Part shown: positions 1 through 11,909 of the stretch, one piece after another
Layout: every line of letters begins with the position of its first letter
Numbering within the stretch: position 1 is the first letter of the stretch
NCBI GenBank assembly: GCA_002726205.1
Contig: PBSL01000021.1
Coordinates: 1-64,000, forward strand
Source: Planctomycetaceae bacterium
GTDB taxonomy: Bacteria; Planctomycetota; Planctomycetia; Planctomycetales; Planctomycetaceae
Direction of reading: 5' to 3'
DNA: 64,000 bases
Translations under genes and position numbers: made by a program
The notes under the pieces: model-generated
What the model saw: only the letters and a program-made list of their open reading frames with translations
Told to the model about the DNA's origin: nothing
Databases searched by the model: none

Positions 1-84
1 GGTTACTGGTTGGGTTACTGGTTGGGTTACTGGTTGGGTTACTGGTTGGGTTACTGGTTGGGTTACTGGTTGGGTTACTGGTTG
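1..84. repeat. 12-bp tandem repeat, seven copies in view, coding for QPVT
   Basis: The unit ggttactggttg is repeated head to tail seven times without a mismatch from base 1 and continues off the window. On the minus strand it is in frame and reads CAA CCA GTA ACC (Gln-Pro-Val-Thr). Because 12 is a multiple of three, copy-number change keeps the frame. Confidence 0.95.
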
Positions 85-957
85 GGTAGTCGGTGCTTTG
101 GCCAGAACTTTGACCGGATCGATCGCCTCTTTCGGCTGAGAATCGGGCCGAATCGTCGATTGACCGGTTTCGATCTGGGCAATCAGCCCATCCGGAGTCA
201 TCGCGGTGGCCGGGAACGTCAGTTTCTGGGATTCGGCCATCAACTTGGCCACCATCGCCAATCTCAAGGCCTCGTTGGGCTTCCCGGCAGTTGCCAGGCG
301 GCGGGCTGCCATCAGGTATTCGCTAACCCGCGTTTCCACCAGGCTGGCGATCGATCGACCTTTGTCGACGTTGATTTTTCCCAGGAGTTTGATCTCCAGT
401 GCCGCCACCAGTTGCGACGGGGGAATGCTTCCTTCGGGGAGGACGATTCCTTCATTTCGTGTCTGGCGGTCAGCCTGGGCCGCCAGGTTCAATGCCAGGC
501 TCAAGTTGCCGGCAGCCGAAGCCGCACGTGACTGTTCCAGGAGGTTTCCGACCTGTGCGACGGGCGACTGAAGTTGGGCGATCAGGTCTGCCGGCGTTGT
601 TTCACCTTCGGCAAAGGTCAACTCGGCCACCCTGGCAATCTGCTGGGCAGTCAGCGCCAGCCGCAGGGCTTCGGCTCGGTTCCCGCGTTGAAACTCCGCG
701 GTGGCCCGATCGAGTTGTTGCCGAACACGACGATGAATGACCGCGCCGGCCGTGCCCACCGCCGTTGATTTTGCAGCCACATCACCGACCGGCACCGCGC
801 GGTCGGCAGTGTCACCGATGGGTCGAGGCGGCGGAGCCACGACCTGAGCCGTTCCTGTCTGTGCCGAGAGGTTTCGAGGTGTCTCTGTGGGCAGAAACAG
901 CCATAACCCCAAAGCGAGGAAACTCGTGAACGCGAACAGTCCGAGGGCCTTTCTCAC
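1..957 (-). CDS. Secreted/anchored hypothetical protein ending in QPVT repeats (3' end outside window)
   Basis: I do not recognise a family. The frame opens with GTG at 957, preceded by GGAGGA with a 7-base spacer, and stays open to the window edge (319 codons visible). The N-terminus (MRKALGLFAF then a leucine-rich stretch to about residue 24) looks like a signal peptide or single membrane anchor. Residues 40-290 are alanine-rich and helical, with two related segments (EALRLALTAQQIARVAELTF and EALRLAMVAKLMAESQKLTF) that point to an internal duplication of a TPR-like helical pair. From about residue 292 the protein becomes a run of Q-P-V-T tetrapeptides. It lies downstream of the PpiC gene on the same strand with its own candidate promoter. 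Confidence 0.75.
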   Translation of the reverse strand, partial: MRKALGLFAFTSFLALGLWLFLPTETPRNLSAQTGTAQVVAPPPRPIGDTADRAVPVGDVAAKSTAVGTAGAVIHRRVRQQLDRATAEFQRGNRAEALRLALTAQQIARVAELTFAEGETTPADLIAQLQSPVAQVGNLLEQSRAASAAGNLSLALNLAAQADRQTRNEGIVLPEGSIPPSQLVAALEIKLLGKINVDKGRSIASLVETRVSEYLMAARRLATAGKPNEALRLAMVAKLMAESQKLTFPATAMTPDGLIAQIETGQSTIRPDSQPKEAIDPVKVLAKAPTTQPVTQPVTQPVTQPVTQPVTQPVTQPVT

Positions 958-1211
958 CGGATATTCCTCCGCACGACTCAACGTGCCAGCCACCGTGTTC
1001 CGGTTCCATCCGGAACACCGTACGACCCGAAGACTCGCGGAGAATCAGACGGTCTCACGGACCGTTTTCTTCTCCAGCGGATCACCAGGGCGACAAGGCG
1101 CGGTGAGTCAGATCAGATTGTGTGTGATAGTCGAGAGAATGGAGAGTTGAGTGAGTTGTCGTCGGAGTGAGATTCAGGACGACTTGGTATGAGAGGTCTG
1201 AAGTGGGCGGG

Positions 1212-1241
1212 GTAATAGTGCATCTTCGTTGACAGGGTCAA
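1212..1241 (-). promoter_or_regulatory. Candidate sigma-70 promoter overlapping a palindrome
   Basis: On the minus strand TTGACC (1241-1236) and TATTAC (1217-1212) are separated by 18 bases. The -35 box lies inside the inverted repeat GTTGAC-AGG-GTCAAC (1228-1242), which could be an operator or merely a short hairpin after the PpiC stop. It would drive the QPVT-repeat gene with a leader of about 245 bases. Apart from this I see nothing in the gap 958-1248. Confidence 0.4.
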
Positions 1242-1248
1242 CCCCGTT

Positions 1249-2574
1249 CTATTCCTTTTCTGGAATCACCCTCGCTTTCTTCGCGGGAGGATCAGCAGCC
1301 GGGCCAGGGTCCGATTCGGCCGTGGGCAGCAGCCTGGTAACCTTCTTGAGGAACGGCTGCCCGGGCCGATCAAACACGGTCGTGATCTGCGCTGCCTGTT
1401 TGAGATCGTTGACGACCCGTTCCATTTCCTTGAGCCGTTCCTGCTCGGACAGTTTTTCTTCGATCTTCGACTGGACGGCTTCGAACTTCTCGGGTCCACC
1501 GTCCTGCCGTTGGGTCGCCACGACCATCTGGAAGAATCCCGCGCCTTCGAAGACCTCGCTGACGGTCCCCTTGGCCGTCTCGAACAGGGCCTTCTCGACC
1601 CGATCGTCGGAGAAGCTGGCGCGGTCGGTCCAGTCCCATTGTCCACCATCTCCGGCCGCCGGTCCGTCGGAATGGACCTTGGCAACATCAGCAAAGTCCT
1701 GTCCCGCCTCGAGCTTTTCCTTGACCGTGTCGATGACCACCCGGGCCGCCTGAGGACCACCCTGTTTCTTGTGAGTCACGAGAATCTGTCGCCAGCGAAC
1801 ACGAGGAGTGGTCGCGAAATCCGCAAGATGCTGCCGGTACCAGGCCGTCATCTCGGTGGGGGCAAACGTTGTCCGCGGTCGAGCCTTTTGCCGCAGGTAT
1901 TCCATCGCCGCCTGCTGCTGCTGGAAATCTTCCTTGAGCACTTCCAGCGTCAACCCCTCCCGGACAAGCTTCTTCTTGAGCTGGATGATCGAGTCGACCT
2001 GATGGCTTTGCAGCAACTGGGGCAGTTCCTGTTCGATGAAGATCTTCTCGAGCTGCGTATCGAGAAATTCCTGCCTGTCGGCATCGAGGTCGTTGCGGAG
2101 TGCCTCGGCCATCAGTTTTCGATCCACATATCCGGACAGTTGTTTCTTGATCAGGTCCTCCTGCAGTGCCCGGAACTGGGCCAGCGGCATCTGATCACGA
2201 GCAGTCAGCAAAGCGCGGTGCTGTCGCTGGAGAATCTCCGAGGCGAAAACCGGGGCGCCGTTGACGACGGCGACCACGTGGGTGCCGGTCAACCAGTCGA
2301 TGTTGTCGTCCGGGTAGTTCAGCCGGAACGTGGCCGGTTCGACACTTCGATCGTGCAGGGGCCCGCCTTCGGCAGCGACGGCGGCTTCCGGCAGTTTGCC
2401 CGAAGCGGGTGTCACTTGCTGGGATTGACCGTCGGCGCCAACAGCACTCGCGGGTGGCGTCGCCGGGGAACTCTTCTGCACACTGCGACACCCCGTTGCC
2501 ACGGCAATCGCGGCCACAAGCAGCAGGACGCTTGCCGGCGTGCCGGGCAGATACCACGTGAGCGAAAGTCTCAT
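1249..2574 (-). CDS. PpiC/SurA-type peptidyl-prolyl isomerase lipoprotein
   Basis: A 441-residue exported foldase, predicted to isomerise prolyl bonds and chaperone proteins outside the cytoplasmic membrane. I chose ATG 2574 because it directly precedes a lipoprotein signal (LLLVAAIAVATGC, lipobox Cys near residue 29); longer starts would run into mfd. A Ser/Pro/Ala linker is followed by a SurA-N-like helical region containing NGAPVFASEIL, and then the parvulin domain (about residues 240-360: RWRQILVTHK, FADVAKVHSD, GDGGQWDW, KGTVSEVFE), then a charged helical tail. It lies 92 bases downstream of mfd on the same strand. The class is secure; the client proteins are unknown. Confidence 0.85.
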   Translation of the reverse strand: MRLSLTWYLPGTPASVLLLVAAIAVATGCRSVQKSSPATPPASAVGADGQSQQVTPASGKLPEAAVAAEGGPLHDRSVEPATFRLNYPDDNIDWLTGTHVVAVVNGAPVFASEILQRQHRALLTARDQMPLAQFRALQEDLIKKQLSGYVDRKLMAEALRNDLDADRQEFLDTQLEKIFIEQELPQLLQSHQVDSIIQLKKKLVREGLTLEVLKEDFQQQQAAMEYLRQKARPRTTFAPTEMTAWYRQHLADFATTPRVRWRQILVTHKKQGGPQAARVVIDTVKEKLEAGQDFADVAKVHSDGPAAGDGGQWDWTDRASFSDDRVEKALFETAKGTVSEVFEGAGFFQMVVATQRQDGGPEKFEAVQSKIEEKLSEQERLKEMERVVNDLKQAAQITTVFDRPGQPFLKKVTRLLPTAESDPGPAADPPAKKARVIPEKE

Positions 2575-2666
2575 CGGGCCGGGTCCATCCGGTCCAGGGC
2601 CATCACGTCGAAGGCCGATGGTGCAAGACAAGGAAGGGCTGGAAGGGGCGGGAGTATAGGTTTGGC

Positions 2667-5897
<3,231 letters not shown>

Positions 5898-5953
5898 GAG
5901 TTGCGGCAGGTCGGCCGGAGGGGCGACCGGAGCCTGCAGTCGATCTTCAGGGA

Positions 5954-6844
5954 TTATCCTCTCCCGGACCGAGACGACGTCCCGGCGGACTTCTTGCCCA
6001 CCGACAGTTCCTTGAGTGTCTTGACCAATCGACCGGGGTCGTCGCTGGAAAGCGACGACGGTCGATGCACCAGCAATCCCAGCACCTCCGAACGGACCCC
6101 GGTTGTTCCATTCAGGTGCAGCCCCACCCGCAACCGGTGCACACGGGCAACCAGGGACGGGGTCTTCTTGACCCAGGCAGGCCACAGACGGATCGTCTCC
6201 ACGCCCGCCTTCACGAAGGCATCGATCGCCTCGGGCCCGGGCACCAGGCCCAGTTGGCGAGCCTTGGGCAGCAATCGGCGAAAACGCTTCGCCTGGGCCA
6301 CGCTGCGAACACCAACGACGATCCGACGGGGATCACCGTGACGGGTGACCTCACCGGCAACCTGCCGGTCGTAGGCGTCTCCCTGTTCCTTCAGATCCAA
6401 CAGCACATCGATCCGACCGCGACTGGTCTCCAGGACCTCCCGCAGCGTCGGCACCCGCTCGTTCTTGTAACGCGCGTCAAACCAACTGCCCGCGTCGAGT
6501 TTCCTGATCGCCGCCAGGGTCACGTCGCCGATCTTGCCGGTGCCGTTGGTCGTGCGGTCCAGCGTGCTGTCGTGGAGAATCACCAGTTGACGATCCCGCG
6601 ACAGGCGAACATCCACCTCGCTTGCCGTCGCCCCCACCTCGATCGCACGTCGCAGCGACGACAGGGTGCACTCGGGCCGATCGGCACTGGAACCGCGATG
6701 CGCGATCACCTGGCGGACCGCCTTGGCACGGGCCGCCACACCGGCGGGTTCGTCGGCTCGGGCACTCCCAACCAGGATCGCCTGCAGCAACAACAGCCCC
6801 GACACCAGGCGAATGCCCCGGGGGACGTTCTCGACAACCAGCAT
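5954..6844 (-). CDS. Secreted glycerophosphodiester phosphodiesterase family protein
   Basis: A 296-residue GDPD-fold enzyme expected to cleave glycerophosphodiesters to glycerol-3-phosphate and an alcohol, outside the cytoplasmic membrane. ATG 6844 has AAAGGAGG eight bases upstream, and the protein begins with a signal peptide ending near GSARA-DEP. Catalytic motifs are present: IAHRGSS with RPECTLSS (Cys where the family usually has Asn in PENT), SEVDVRLSRD supplying the metal-binding Glu/Asp, and LVILHDSTLDRTTNG with the second catalytic His. The C-terminal GxETIRLWPAW stretch fits the end of the TIM barrel. It is 56 bases upstream of the chosen mfd start and divergent from the S9 peptidase, with a 172-base shared control region. 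Confidence 0.87.
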   Translation of the reverse strand: MLVVENVPRGIRLVSGLLLLQAILVGSARADEPAGVAARAKAVRQVIAHRGSSADRPECTLSSLRRAIEVGATASEVDVRLSRDRQLVILHDSTLDRTTNGTGKIGDVTLAAIRKLDAGSWFDARYKNERVPTLREVLETSRGRIDVLLDLKEQGDAYDRQVAGEVTRHGDPRRIVVGVRSVAQAKRFRRLLPKARQLGLVPGPEAIDAFVKAGVETIRLWPAWVKKTPSLVARVHRLRVGLHLNGTTGVRSEVLGLLVHRPSSLSSDDPGRLVKTLKELSVGKKSAGTSSRSGRG

Positions 6845-7016
6845 GGACCAAACCTCCTTTGGAATCGACCCGGCCGCAGGTCTCTCCGGGGATTGTACCG
6901 GGTCAACCCACCGCGTCCACGCCCGGGGCCGGCGACACGGCCGGGTTTCGACAAGCCGTCCGGCGGTCGTTATCATCGCGCCACGTCGCAACGCTGCAGC
7001 CAGCCGGAGAAAACAC

Positions 7017-9050
7017 ATGCCCCGATCCGTCGATCGTCACCGCCTGATCACCACCGAGGACCTGGACCGGTTCGTCCTGGTCTCCGATCCCCAGATCTCG
7101 CCCGACGGACGTCAACTGCTGTTGACCCGGCGTCACGTTGGAGAAAAGAACGAGTACCTGGGAAACCTCTGGGTCGTTGCCGCCGACGGCAACAGCCCGC
7201 CCCGTCAATTCACCTCCGGTGACCACGACGGCCAGGGCCGCTGGTCCCCCGACGGAAGCCGGGTGGCATTCGTCTCGACCCGTGACAAACGACGGCCCCA
7301 GCTGTTGCTGATCGACACCGCCGGTGGCGAGGCGACGGCGCTGACGCGTTTTCCCGAGGGAAACATCGAGGGCTTCAGCTGGTCACCCGACAGCCAGTCG
7401 ATCGCCGTCTCCTTTCGGGAAACCGACCCGGACCGCACCCTCGAAGCCGAGCAGGAGCGTGAACGGACCGGAGCGACCACGCCTCCCTGGGAAATCGACG
7501 GCATGTTCTACCGACTCGATGGCGACGGCTATTTCGGCAGCCAGCGACCTCGGCTCTACCTGGTCGATCTCTCCACCGGTGACCACCGGCTGTTGTTTGC
7601 CCGCGGCAGTGCTGCGTCGTTCTCTTTCGACTGGTCCCCGGATTCTTCCGAGTTGCTGGTGGCGACCAATGTCAGCCGCGAACCGCTGTTGACGCCCTGG
7701 AAGGACGTGATCTTTCGCGTCAACGCCGCCAAGGGGCGGGCCGAGAAGATCCCGGGGCTGCCCGATGGCTGGAAAACCGCGGTCCGGTACAGCCCCGATG
7801 GCCGTCGCGTGCTGTTTGCCGGACGCGAAGGGCGAGAAACGTGGGGTGTTCGCAACACGCACCTGTTCTCCTGCCGCCGCGACGGCAGCGACCTGGTCGA
7901 CCTGACCGGCCACACCGACTTCTGTCTCTCCGCCGTCACGCTCTCCGACACCGCCGAGGCCAGCTTCGGCGTTCACTACGAATTCACGCCCGACGGCCGA
8001 CACGTGTTCCTGAACTTCGGCTGGCACGGCGCGACGGTGATCGCGACGGTGCCGATCGACGGTGGGCCGGTGCGGCTGCTGACCTGCGGACCCGAATCGG
8101 CCGTGATGGGCAATCTCAGCAGCGACGGAAAACGGATGGCCGTTTGCAGCGGCGACGCGGTGAACCTGCCCGAAGCCGGTGTGGCCGAGGTCCGGGGTGG
8201 CCGGCGGCTTGAAGATCTCGAGCCCAGGCAACTTACCGATTTCAACGGCCCGCTGCTCGAGACCCTGGAACTCTCGGTTCCCGACGAACACTGGATCGAA
8301 TCAGACAGCGGGATTCGCGTGCAATGCTGGGTGATGCAACCCCCGGGACAGCGACGCAGAAAACGGCCGGCCGTACTGCAGATCCACGGCGGTCCTCACG
8401 CCCTCTACGGCACGACGTTCTTCCACGAGTTCCAGGTGCTGGCCGCCGCCGGATACATCGTCGTCTTCAGCAACCCCCGTGGCAGCAAGGGATATGGCGA
8501 GGATCACTGCACGGCCATCCAGGGACGCTGGGGTGAGGCCGACTGGGCCGATGTCCAGGCGGTCACCTCCCTGATGCAACAGCACCCCGACATCGACAGC
8601 AAGCGGATCGGTATCATGGGCGGCAGCTACGGGGGCTACATGACCAACTGGGCCATCGGCCACACCGATGTCTTCGCCGCGGCGATCACCGATCGCTGCG
8701 TGTCGAACCTGGTCAGCATGGCCGGTTCGAGCGACTATCCGCTGGTGCCGGGCGAATACTGGCCGGGAAACCCGTGGGACGACAACGAGGAGATCTGGCG
8801 ACAAAGCCCGATTCGCTGTATCCGCCAGGTGACCACCCCGACACTGGTGATTCACAGCGAGGGTGACCTGAGGTGCAACATCGAACAGGGCGAGCAGGTC
8901 TACTCGGCCTTGAAGATGCTGGGGGTTCCCACGCGATTTGTCCGCTACCCGCGTGAAACCAGCCACGGGATGAGTCGCGGCGGTCCACCCGACATGCGGC
9001 GGCACCGGCTCGGAGAAATCCTCGCCTGGTGGAAGCAGCACCTCCGGTAG
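7017..9050 (+). CDS. S9-family prolyl oligopeptidase / acylaminoacyl-peptidase
   Basis: A 677-residue serine peptidase that probably trims short peptides. ATG 7017 follows GGAG with a 7-base gap, and there is no signal peptide, so the enzyme is likely cytoplasmic. Residues 20-400 hold WD40-like PD40 propeller repeats (SPDGRQLLLTRR, SPDGSRVAFVSTRD, SPDGRRVLFAGRE). The alpha/beta-hydrolase domain follows, with GGSYGG (nucleophile Ser about 537), Asp about 617 in HSEGDLRCN, and His about 650 in RETSHGMSR. The oxyanion region HGGPH is present. It is transcribed away from the phosphodiesterase gene and converges on the next gene. Substrate preference cannot be read from the sequence. Confidence 0.9.
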   Translation: MPRSVDRHRLITTEDLDRFVLVSDPQISPDGRQLLLTRRHVGEKNEYLGNLWVVAADGNSPPRQFTSGDHDGQGRWSPDGSRVAFVSTRDKRRPQLLLIDTAGGEATALTRFPEGNIEGFSWSPDSQSIAVSFRETDPDRTLEAEQERERTGATTPPWEIDGMFYRLDGDGYFGSQRPRLYLVDLSTGDHRLLFARGSAASFSFDWSPDSSELLVATNVSREPLLTPWKDVIFRVNAAKGRAEKIPGLPDGWKTAVRYSPDGRRVLFAGREGRETWGVRNTHLFSCRRDGSDLVDLTGHTDFCLSAVTLSDTAEASFGVHYEFTPDGRHVFLNFGWHGATVIATVPIDGGPVRLLTCGPESAVMGNLSSDGKRMAVCSGDAVNLPEAGVAEVRGGRRLEDLEPRQLTDFNGPLLETLELSVPDEHWIESDSGIRVQCWVMQPPGQRRRKRPAVLQIHGGPHALYGTTFFHEFQVLAAAGYIVVFSNPRGSKGYGEDHCTAIQGRWGEADWADVQAVTSLMQQHPDIDSKRIGIMGGSYGGYMTNWAIGHTDVFAAAITDRCVSNLVSMAGSSDYPLVPGEYWPGNPWDDNEEIWRQSPIRCIRQVTTPTLVIHSEGDLRCNIEQGEQVYSALKMLGVPTRFVRYPRETSHGMSRGGPPDMRRHRLGEILAWWKQHLR

Positions 9051-9065
9051 ACCGGTTCGCGGGGA

Positions 9066-9932
9066 TCAAAACCTGCCGCGGGCACGGCCAAGGTACTCCG
9101 AAACACGGCGGGCAAGCCGAAAGACTCGTGGAACCTGCCGCGGGTTGATCCGGGGAACATTCGCAGAAACGTCGTCTTCTGCCTCTGTCGCCGGGGTCTC
9201 AGCGGGGTCCACCGGTGGGGCATCATAGGGAACCCCCGCCTGCGGTTCCGCCGCGTTGAGCGCCTGGACGACGGTCTTGAACGAGGCATTCTCACGGTCC
9301 TCGCGGCTGAGATACCGGAAAGTGCCACCGAAGACCACCAGCGTTTCGATGAATTCCTTTCGACGACTTTTCGCCCGGGTCAAATCCCACAGCGCCGGCC
9401 CCTTCGGCCGCGCCTCGGTCAGTTGCCGCGACCACTCCTGCAGTTTCAACCGATTCGACCGACGCCGTTCCAGCAGGTCGATCTCATCAAGCCGACTCTC
9501 CCGGGTGTCGTATCCTCGACGACGGGGACGCGCCACCTGCCGCCGCAGCCGTTCATCTTCGATCAGGCCTCGCGGCGGAGACCAGATCACCAGTTCCCCG
9601 GCAGCAATCACCACCGCATCACCGGCACGAACCGCGGCGGTCGTTTTCACCGTCACCATCGTTTGCCGCCGCTGGACAAGGCCCGCAATGCAGATGCCGA
9701 CCAAGCGGAAATCATCGCCCTGGCGGCGAAACACCCGAAACCGGTGGCCGGGGACCACGCCCTCGACAAAACCCATATCGATCGCAACATCCCGGCCCTT
9801 GACGAACAGGACCGTCCCGGCCACGTAATCACTGCGACGGATCGGTGCTCCCAACAACAGCAGGTCACGCGCCGAGACTGTCGCGCACAGCCCCAGCAGC
9901 AACAAGACACTCGTCAAACCGACCCTGACCAT
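9066..9932 (-). CDS. Hypothetical secreted protein
   Basis: I do not recognise this 288-residue protein. ATG 9932 is preceded by GGAGG with a 7-base spacer and begins a signal peptide (MVRVGLTSVLLLLGLCATVSA). Residues 35-110 are beta-rich (AGTVLFVKGRDVAIDMGF, GHRFRVFRRQGDDFRLVG), resembling small beta-barrel domains. The middle is very Arg/Glu-rich and probably helical (LLERRRSNRLKLQEWSRQL), and the tail is Pro/Ala-rich then basic. It converges on the S9 peptidase gene with 15 bases between stops and lies downstream of the radical SAM gene on the same strand. Confidence 0.7.
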   Translation of the reverse strand: MVRVGLTSVLLLLGLCATVSARDLLLLGAPIRRSDYVAGTVLFVKGRDVAIDMGFVEGVVPGHRFRVFRRQGDDFRLVGICIAGLVQRRQTMVTVKTTAAVRAGDAVVIAAGELVIWSPPRGLIEDERLRRQVARPRRRGYDTRESRLDEIDLLERRRSNRLKLQEWSRQLTEARPKGPALWDLTRAKSRRKEFIETLVVFGGTFRYLSREDRENASFKTVVQALNAAEPQAGVPYDAPPVDPAETPATEAEDDVSANVPRINPRQVPRVFRLARRVSEYLGRARGRF

Positions 9933-10020
9933 CGAATGGCCTCCGCAGATCCTCGCCCGAGATTGTTCAACGGTCAACAACAGCCCGCCGACCACAAGCC
10001 AGTCTAGCACGTGTTTTCGG

Positions 10021-11316
10021 CTAGACGCTGACCGGTTCGTCTTCGATCGGCGCCGCCGCGTCTAACCGCGTCGGTGCAGAGGTCCGGCTGTGGTCATGAC
10101 CGTCGTAAACGCCAAAGTCGTTATAGAAGAACTTCTTGACCAGGCGGTACACCCAACTCTTCTCGGGGATTTCCTGATCGGGGTGATATTGCGACGTGCG
10201 AACGCTCATCCGTTCAAGTTCCTCCAGGGCGGTGCCCCGAACGGTCGCATCCGGGGCCGCGTGACTCTCGACCAGTTCCTTCAACAGGTCGGGACGTTCG
10301 AGCACGACACAACCACGGGTGGTCTCCTGGGCCAACTCGCGAAAACCGGCCAGGAACTCCGACTGCACGATCTTCTCTCCCAGGGTCTTGTGTTCTTCCA
10401 CCGGGGACTGCGGGTCATCGTAGATCGACTCGGTCGCAAACTGGACGATCGGGCACGGTTCGATTCCACCCCACGGGTTGATGTGGTGGCTGATCCCGGT
10501 GGCTGCCGGGCACAGCGCCTTGCCCTGCCCGTCGTGATAGGCATCGATCACGACAATCGGTTTCTTCACCCGGGTTTCAACAACGAACTCCCGTACCCGC
10601 AACTGCTGTTCGGGTGTCAGGCACAGTTCGGGACGGGCATCCGGACCCATCGGACGATAGACGTGGAACCAGCTGTACATCACCCCCATCTCGATCAGGC
10701 GATCGATCCAGGCGTCGTCGAGCAGGTCATCGATGTTGGTTTGACACACGCTCGTGCAGACACCGGTCAACAGCCCGTTGTCCAGGCAGTTCTGGATTCC
10801 ATTCAGTGTCCTGTTGAGCACACCGCCGGAACCTCGCCGCTCGTCACTGGTGATCTCGTCGCCTTCGACGCTGACCAGCGGGGTCACATTTCCCAGCCGT
10901 TTCAGTTCCCGCGCCACCTCGTCGGTGATGAAGTGCCCGTTGGTGAAGACCTGGAAATAGCACTTCGGGTGCCTCGCGAAGATCTCCAGCAGCTGGGGAT
11001 GCATGAAGGGCTCGCCACCGACGATCCCGAAGAACACGTTGCCCATCTCGCGGGCCTCGGAAATCAGCCTCGACATCGCCTCGACATCGATCCGTTCCTG
11101 CTTGGCCGAGACATCGACCCAGCAACCCTGGCAACGGAGATTGCAACTGTTGGTGACCGACACATAAAGGAAGGGGGGAAAGAATTCACCCCGCTTGAGC
11201 CGCCTGCGATACTTCAGGACCGAGCTGACACCGCCCACGCCCATGATGCGGAGAAACTTCCACACCAGCCGCTTGTTGGTTTCGAACAGGACTCGCCTGG
11301 CCATCTTCAGGTACAT
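10021..11316 (-). CDS. Radical SAM protein with SPASM-like C-terminal cysteines
   Basis: A 431-residue enzyme that should bind a [4Fe-4S] cluster and cleave S-adenosylmethionine to start radical chemistry. The signature CNLRCQGC gives Cys58, Cys62 and Cys65 (CX3CX2C); the SAM-binding glycines are in GGEP (about 100-103). Further cysteines at 269, 288 and 336 (ALCPAATG, GIEPCPIVQ, RGCVVLERP) resemble the auxiliary-cluster (SPASM) region of AdoMet enzymes that modify peptides or lipids. The last 60 residues (QEIPEKSWVYRLVKKFFYNDFG) are basic/aromatic and could touch a membrane. No peptide substrate or other modifying enzyme is adjacent, so the product is unknown. Confidence 0.83.
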   Translation of the reverse strand: MYLKMARRVLFETNKRLVWKFLRIMGVGGVSSVLKYRRRLKRGEFFPPFLYVSVTNSCNLRCQGCWVDVSAKQERIDVEAMSRLISEAREMGNVFFGIVGGEPFMHPQLLEIFARHPKCYFQVFTNGHFITDEVARELKRLGNVTPLVSVEGDEITSDERRGSGGVLNRTLNGIQNCLDNGLLTGVCTSVCQTNIDDLLDDAWIDRLIEMGVMYSWFHVYRPMGPDARPELCLTPEQQLRVREFVVETRVKKPIVVIDAYHDGQGKALCPAATGISHHINPWGGIEPCPIVQFATESIYDDPQSPVEEHKTLGEKIVQSEFLAGFRELAQETTRGCVVLERPDLLKELVESHAAPDATVRGTALEELERMSVRTSQYHPDQEIPEKSWVYRLVKKFFYNDFGVYDGHDHSRTSAPTRLDAAAPIEDEPVSV

Positions 11317-11486
11317 CGGTCACGCTCGCCGTCTACCGATCCGCGGGATTGTCCTGGTCCGCACTCTGCCACCCGATCCTATCACTCCTCGGGAGGAATC
11401 TCGACCGACTATGGTTCTTCCTGCCGCTCGCTCCCGGCTATACTGCGATTCGGCATCACGCGGCCCGAAACCAGCGGAACACCCTC

Positions 11487-11876
11487 ATGACCGATTCGCC
11501 CACGCCGGAGTCCCGCTCCCGACCGGTCAACCGCCGCGAGTTTGCCAGGCGGGTTGCCGCCGGAACCGCGGTGGTCGGACTGGCCGGTAGCGAGAGTTCC
11601 TCCGCCCCCAGGCCAACCGACAAGCCCAAGACACCCGGCAGCAAAAAGCCTGCCAAGCCAGCCGCCGAGCCCGAACCACCGCCACCGCCGGCACTGCTGC
11701 TGGAGATGATCCGTCAGCGGTACCCCGACAAGCGGCTCGACGACGACCAGATCCTGGCGGCGATCTACGGAGAACTTCGCAGCCACCTGGCCCGTTCCCG
11801 CCGGCTCAGCCAATCCCCGCTCGAGAATTCCGACGAACCCGGCTTCGTCTTCTCCGCTTTTCGGTCCAACGACTGA
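11487..11876 (+). CDS. Small protein with twin-arginine-type leader, heading the amidase gene group
   Basis: A 129-residue protein I cannot assign. After MTDSPTPESRSRPVN comes RREFARRVAAGTAVVGLAG, which looks like a Tat leader. A Lys/Pro/Ala linker then leads to a short conserved-looking acidic helical domain (RYPDKRLDDDQILAAIYGEL) ending FVFSAFRSND. Its stop is 33 bases before the amidase start, so co-expression is likely. The gap from the divergent radical SAM gene (170 bases) would hold the promoter. It could be a small accessory subunit of the amidase, but that is only an inference from position. Confidence 0.6.
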   Translation: MTDSPTPESRSRPVNRREFARRVAAGTAVVGLAGSESSSAPRPTDKPKTPGSKKPAKPAAEPEPPPPPALLLEMIRQRYPDKRLDDDQILAAIYGELRSHLARSRRLSQSPLENSDEPGFVFSAFRSND

Positions 11877-11909
11877 CCTCCCCGGGACTTCATCACGGAC
11901 ACGCGCACG

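Noticed and set aside
10021-11316. Hopanoid enzyme HpnH
   Set aside because: HpnH is shorter, and no other hopanoid gene is nearby; the SPASM-like cysteines favour another family.
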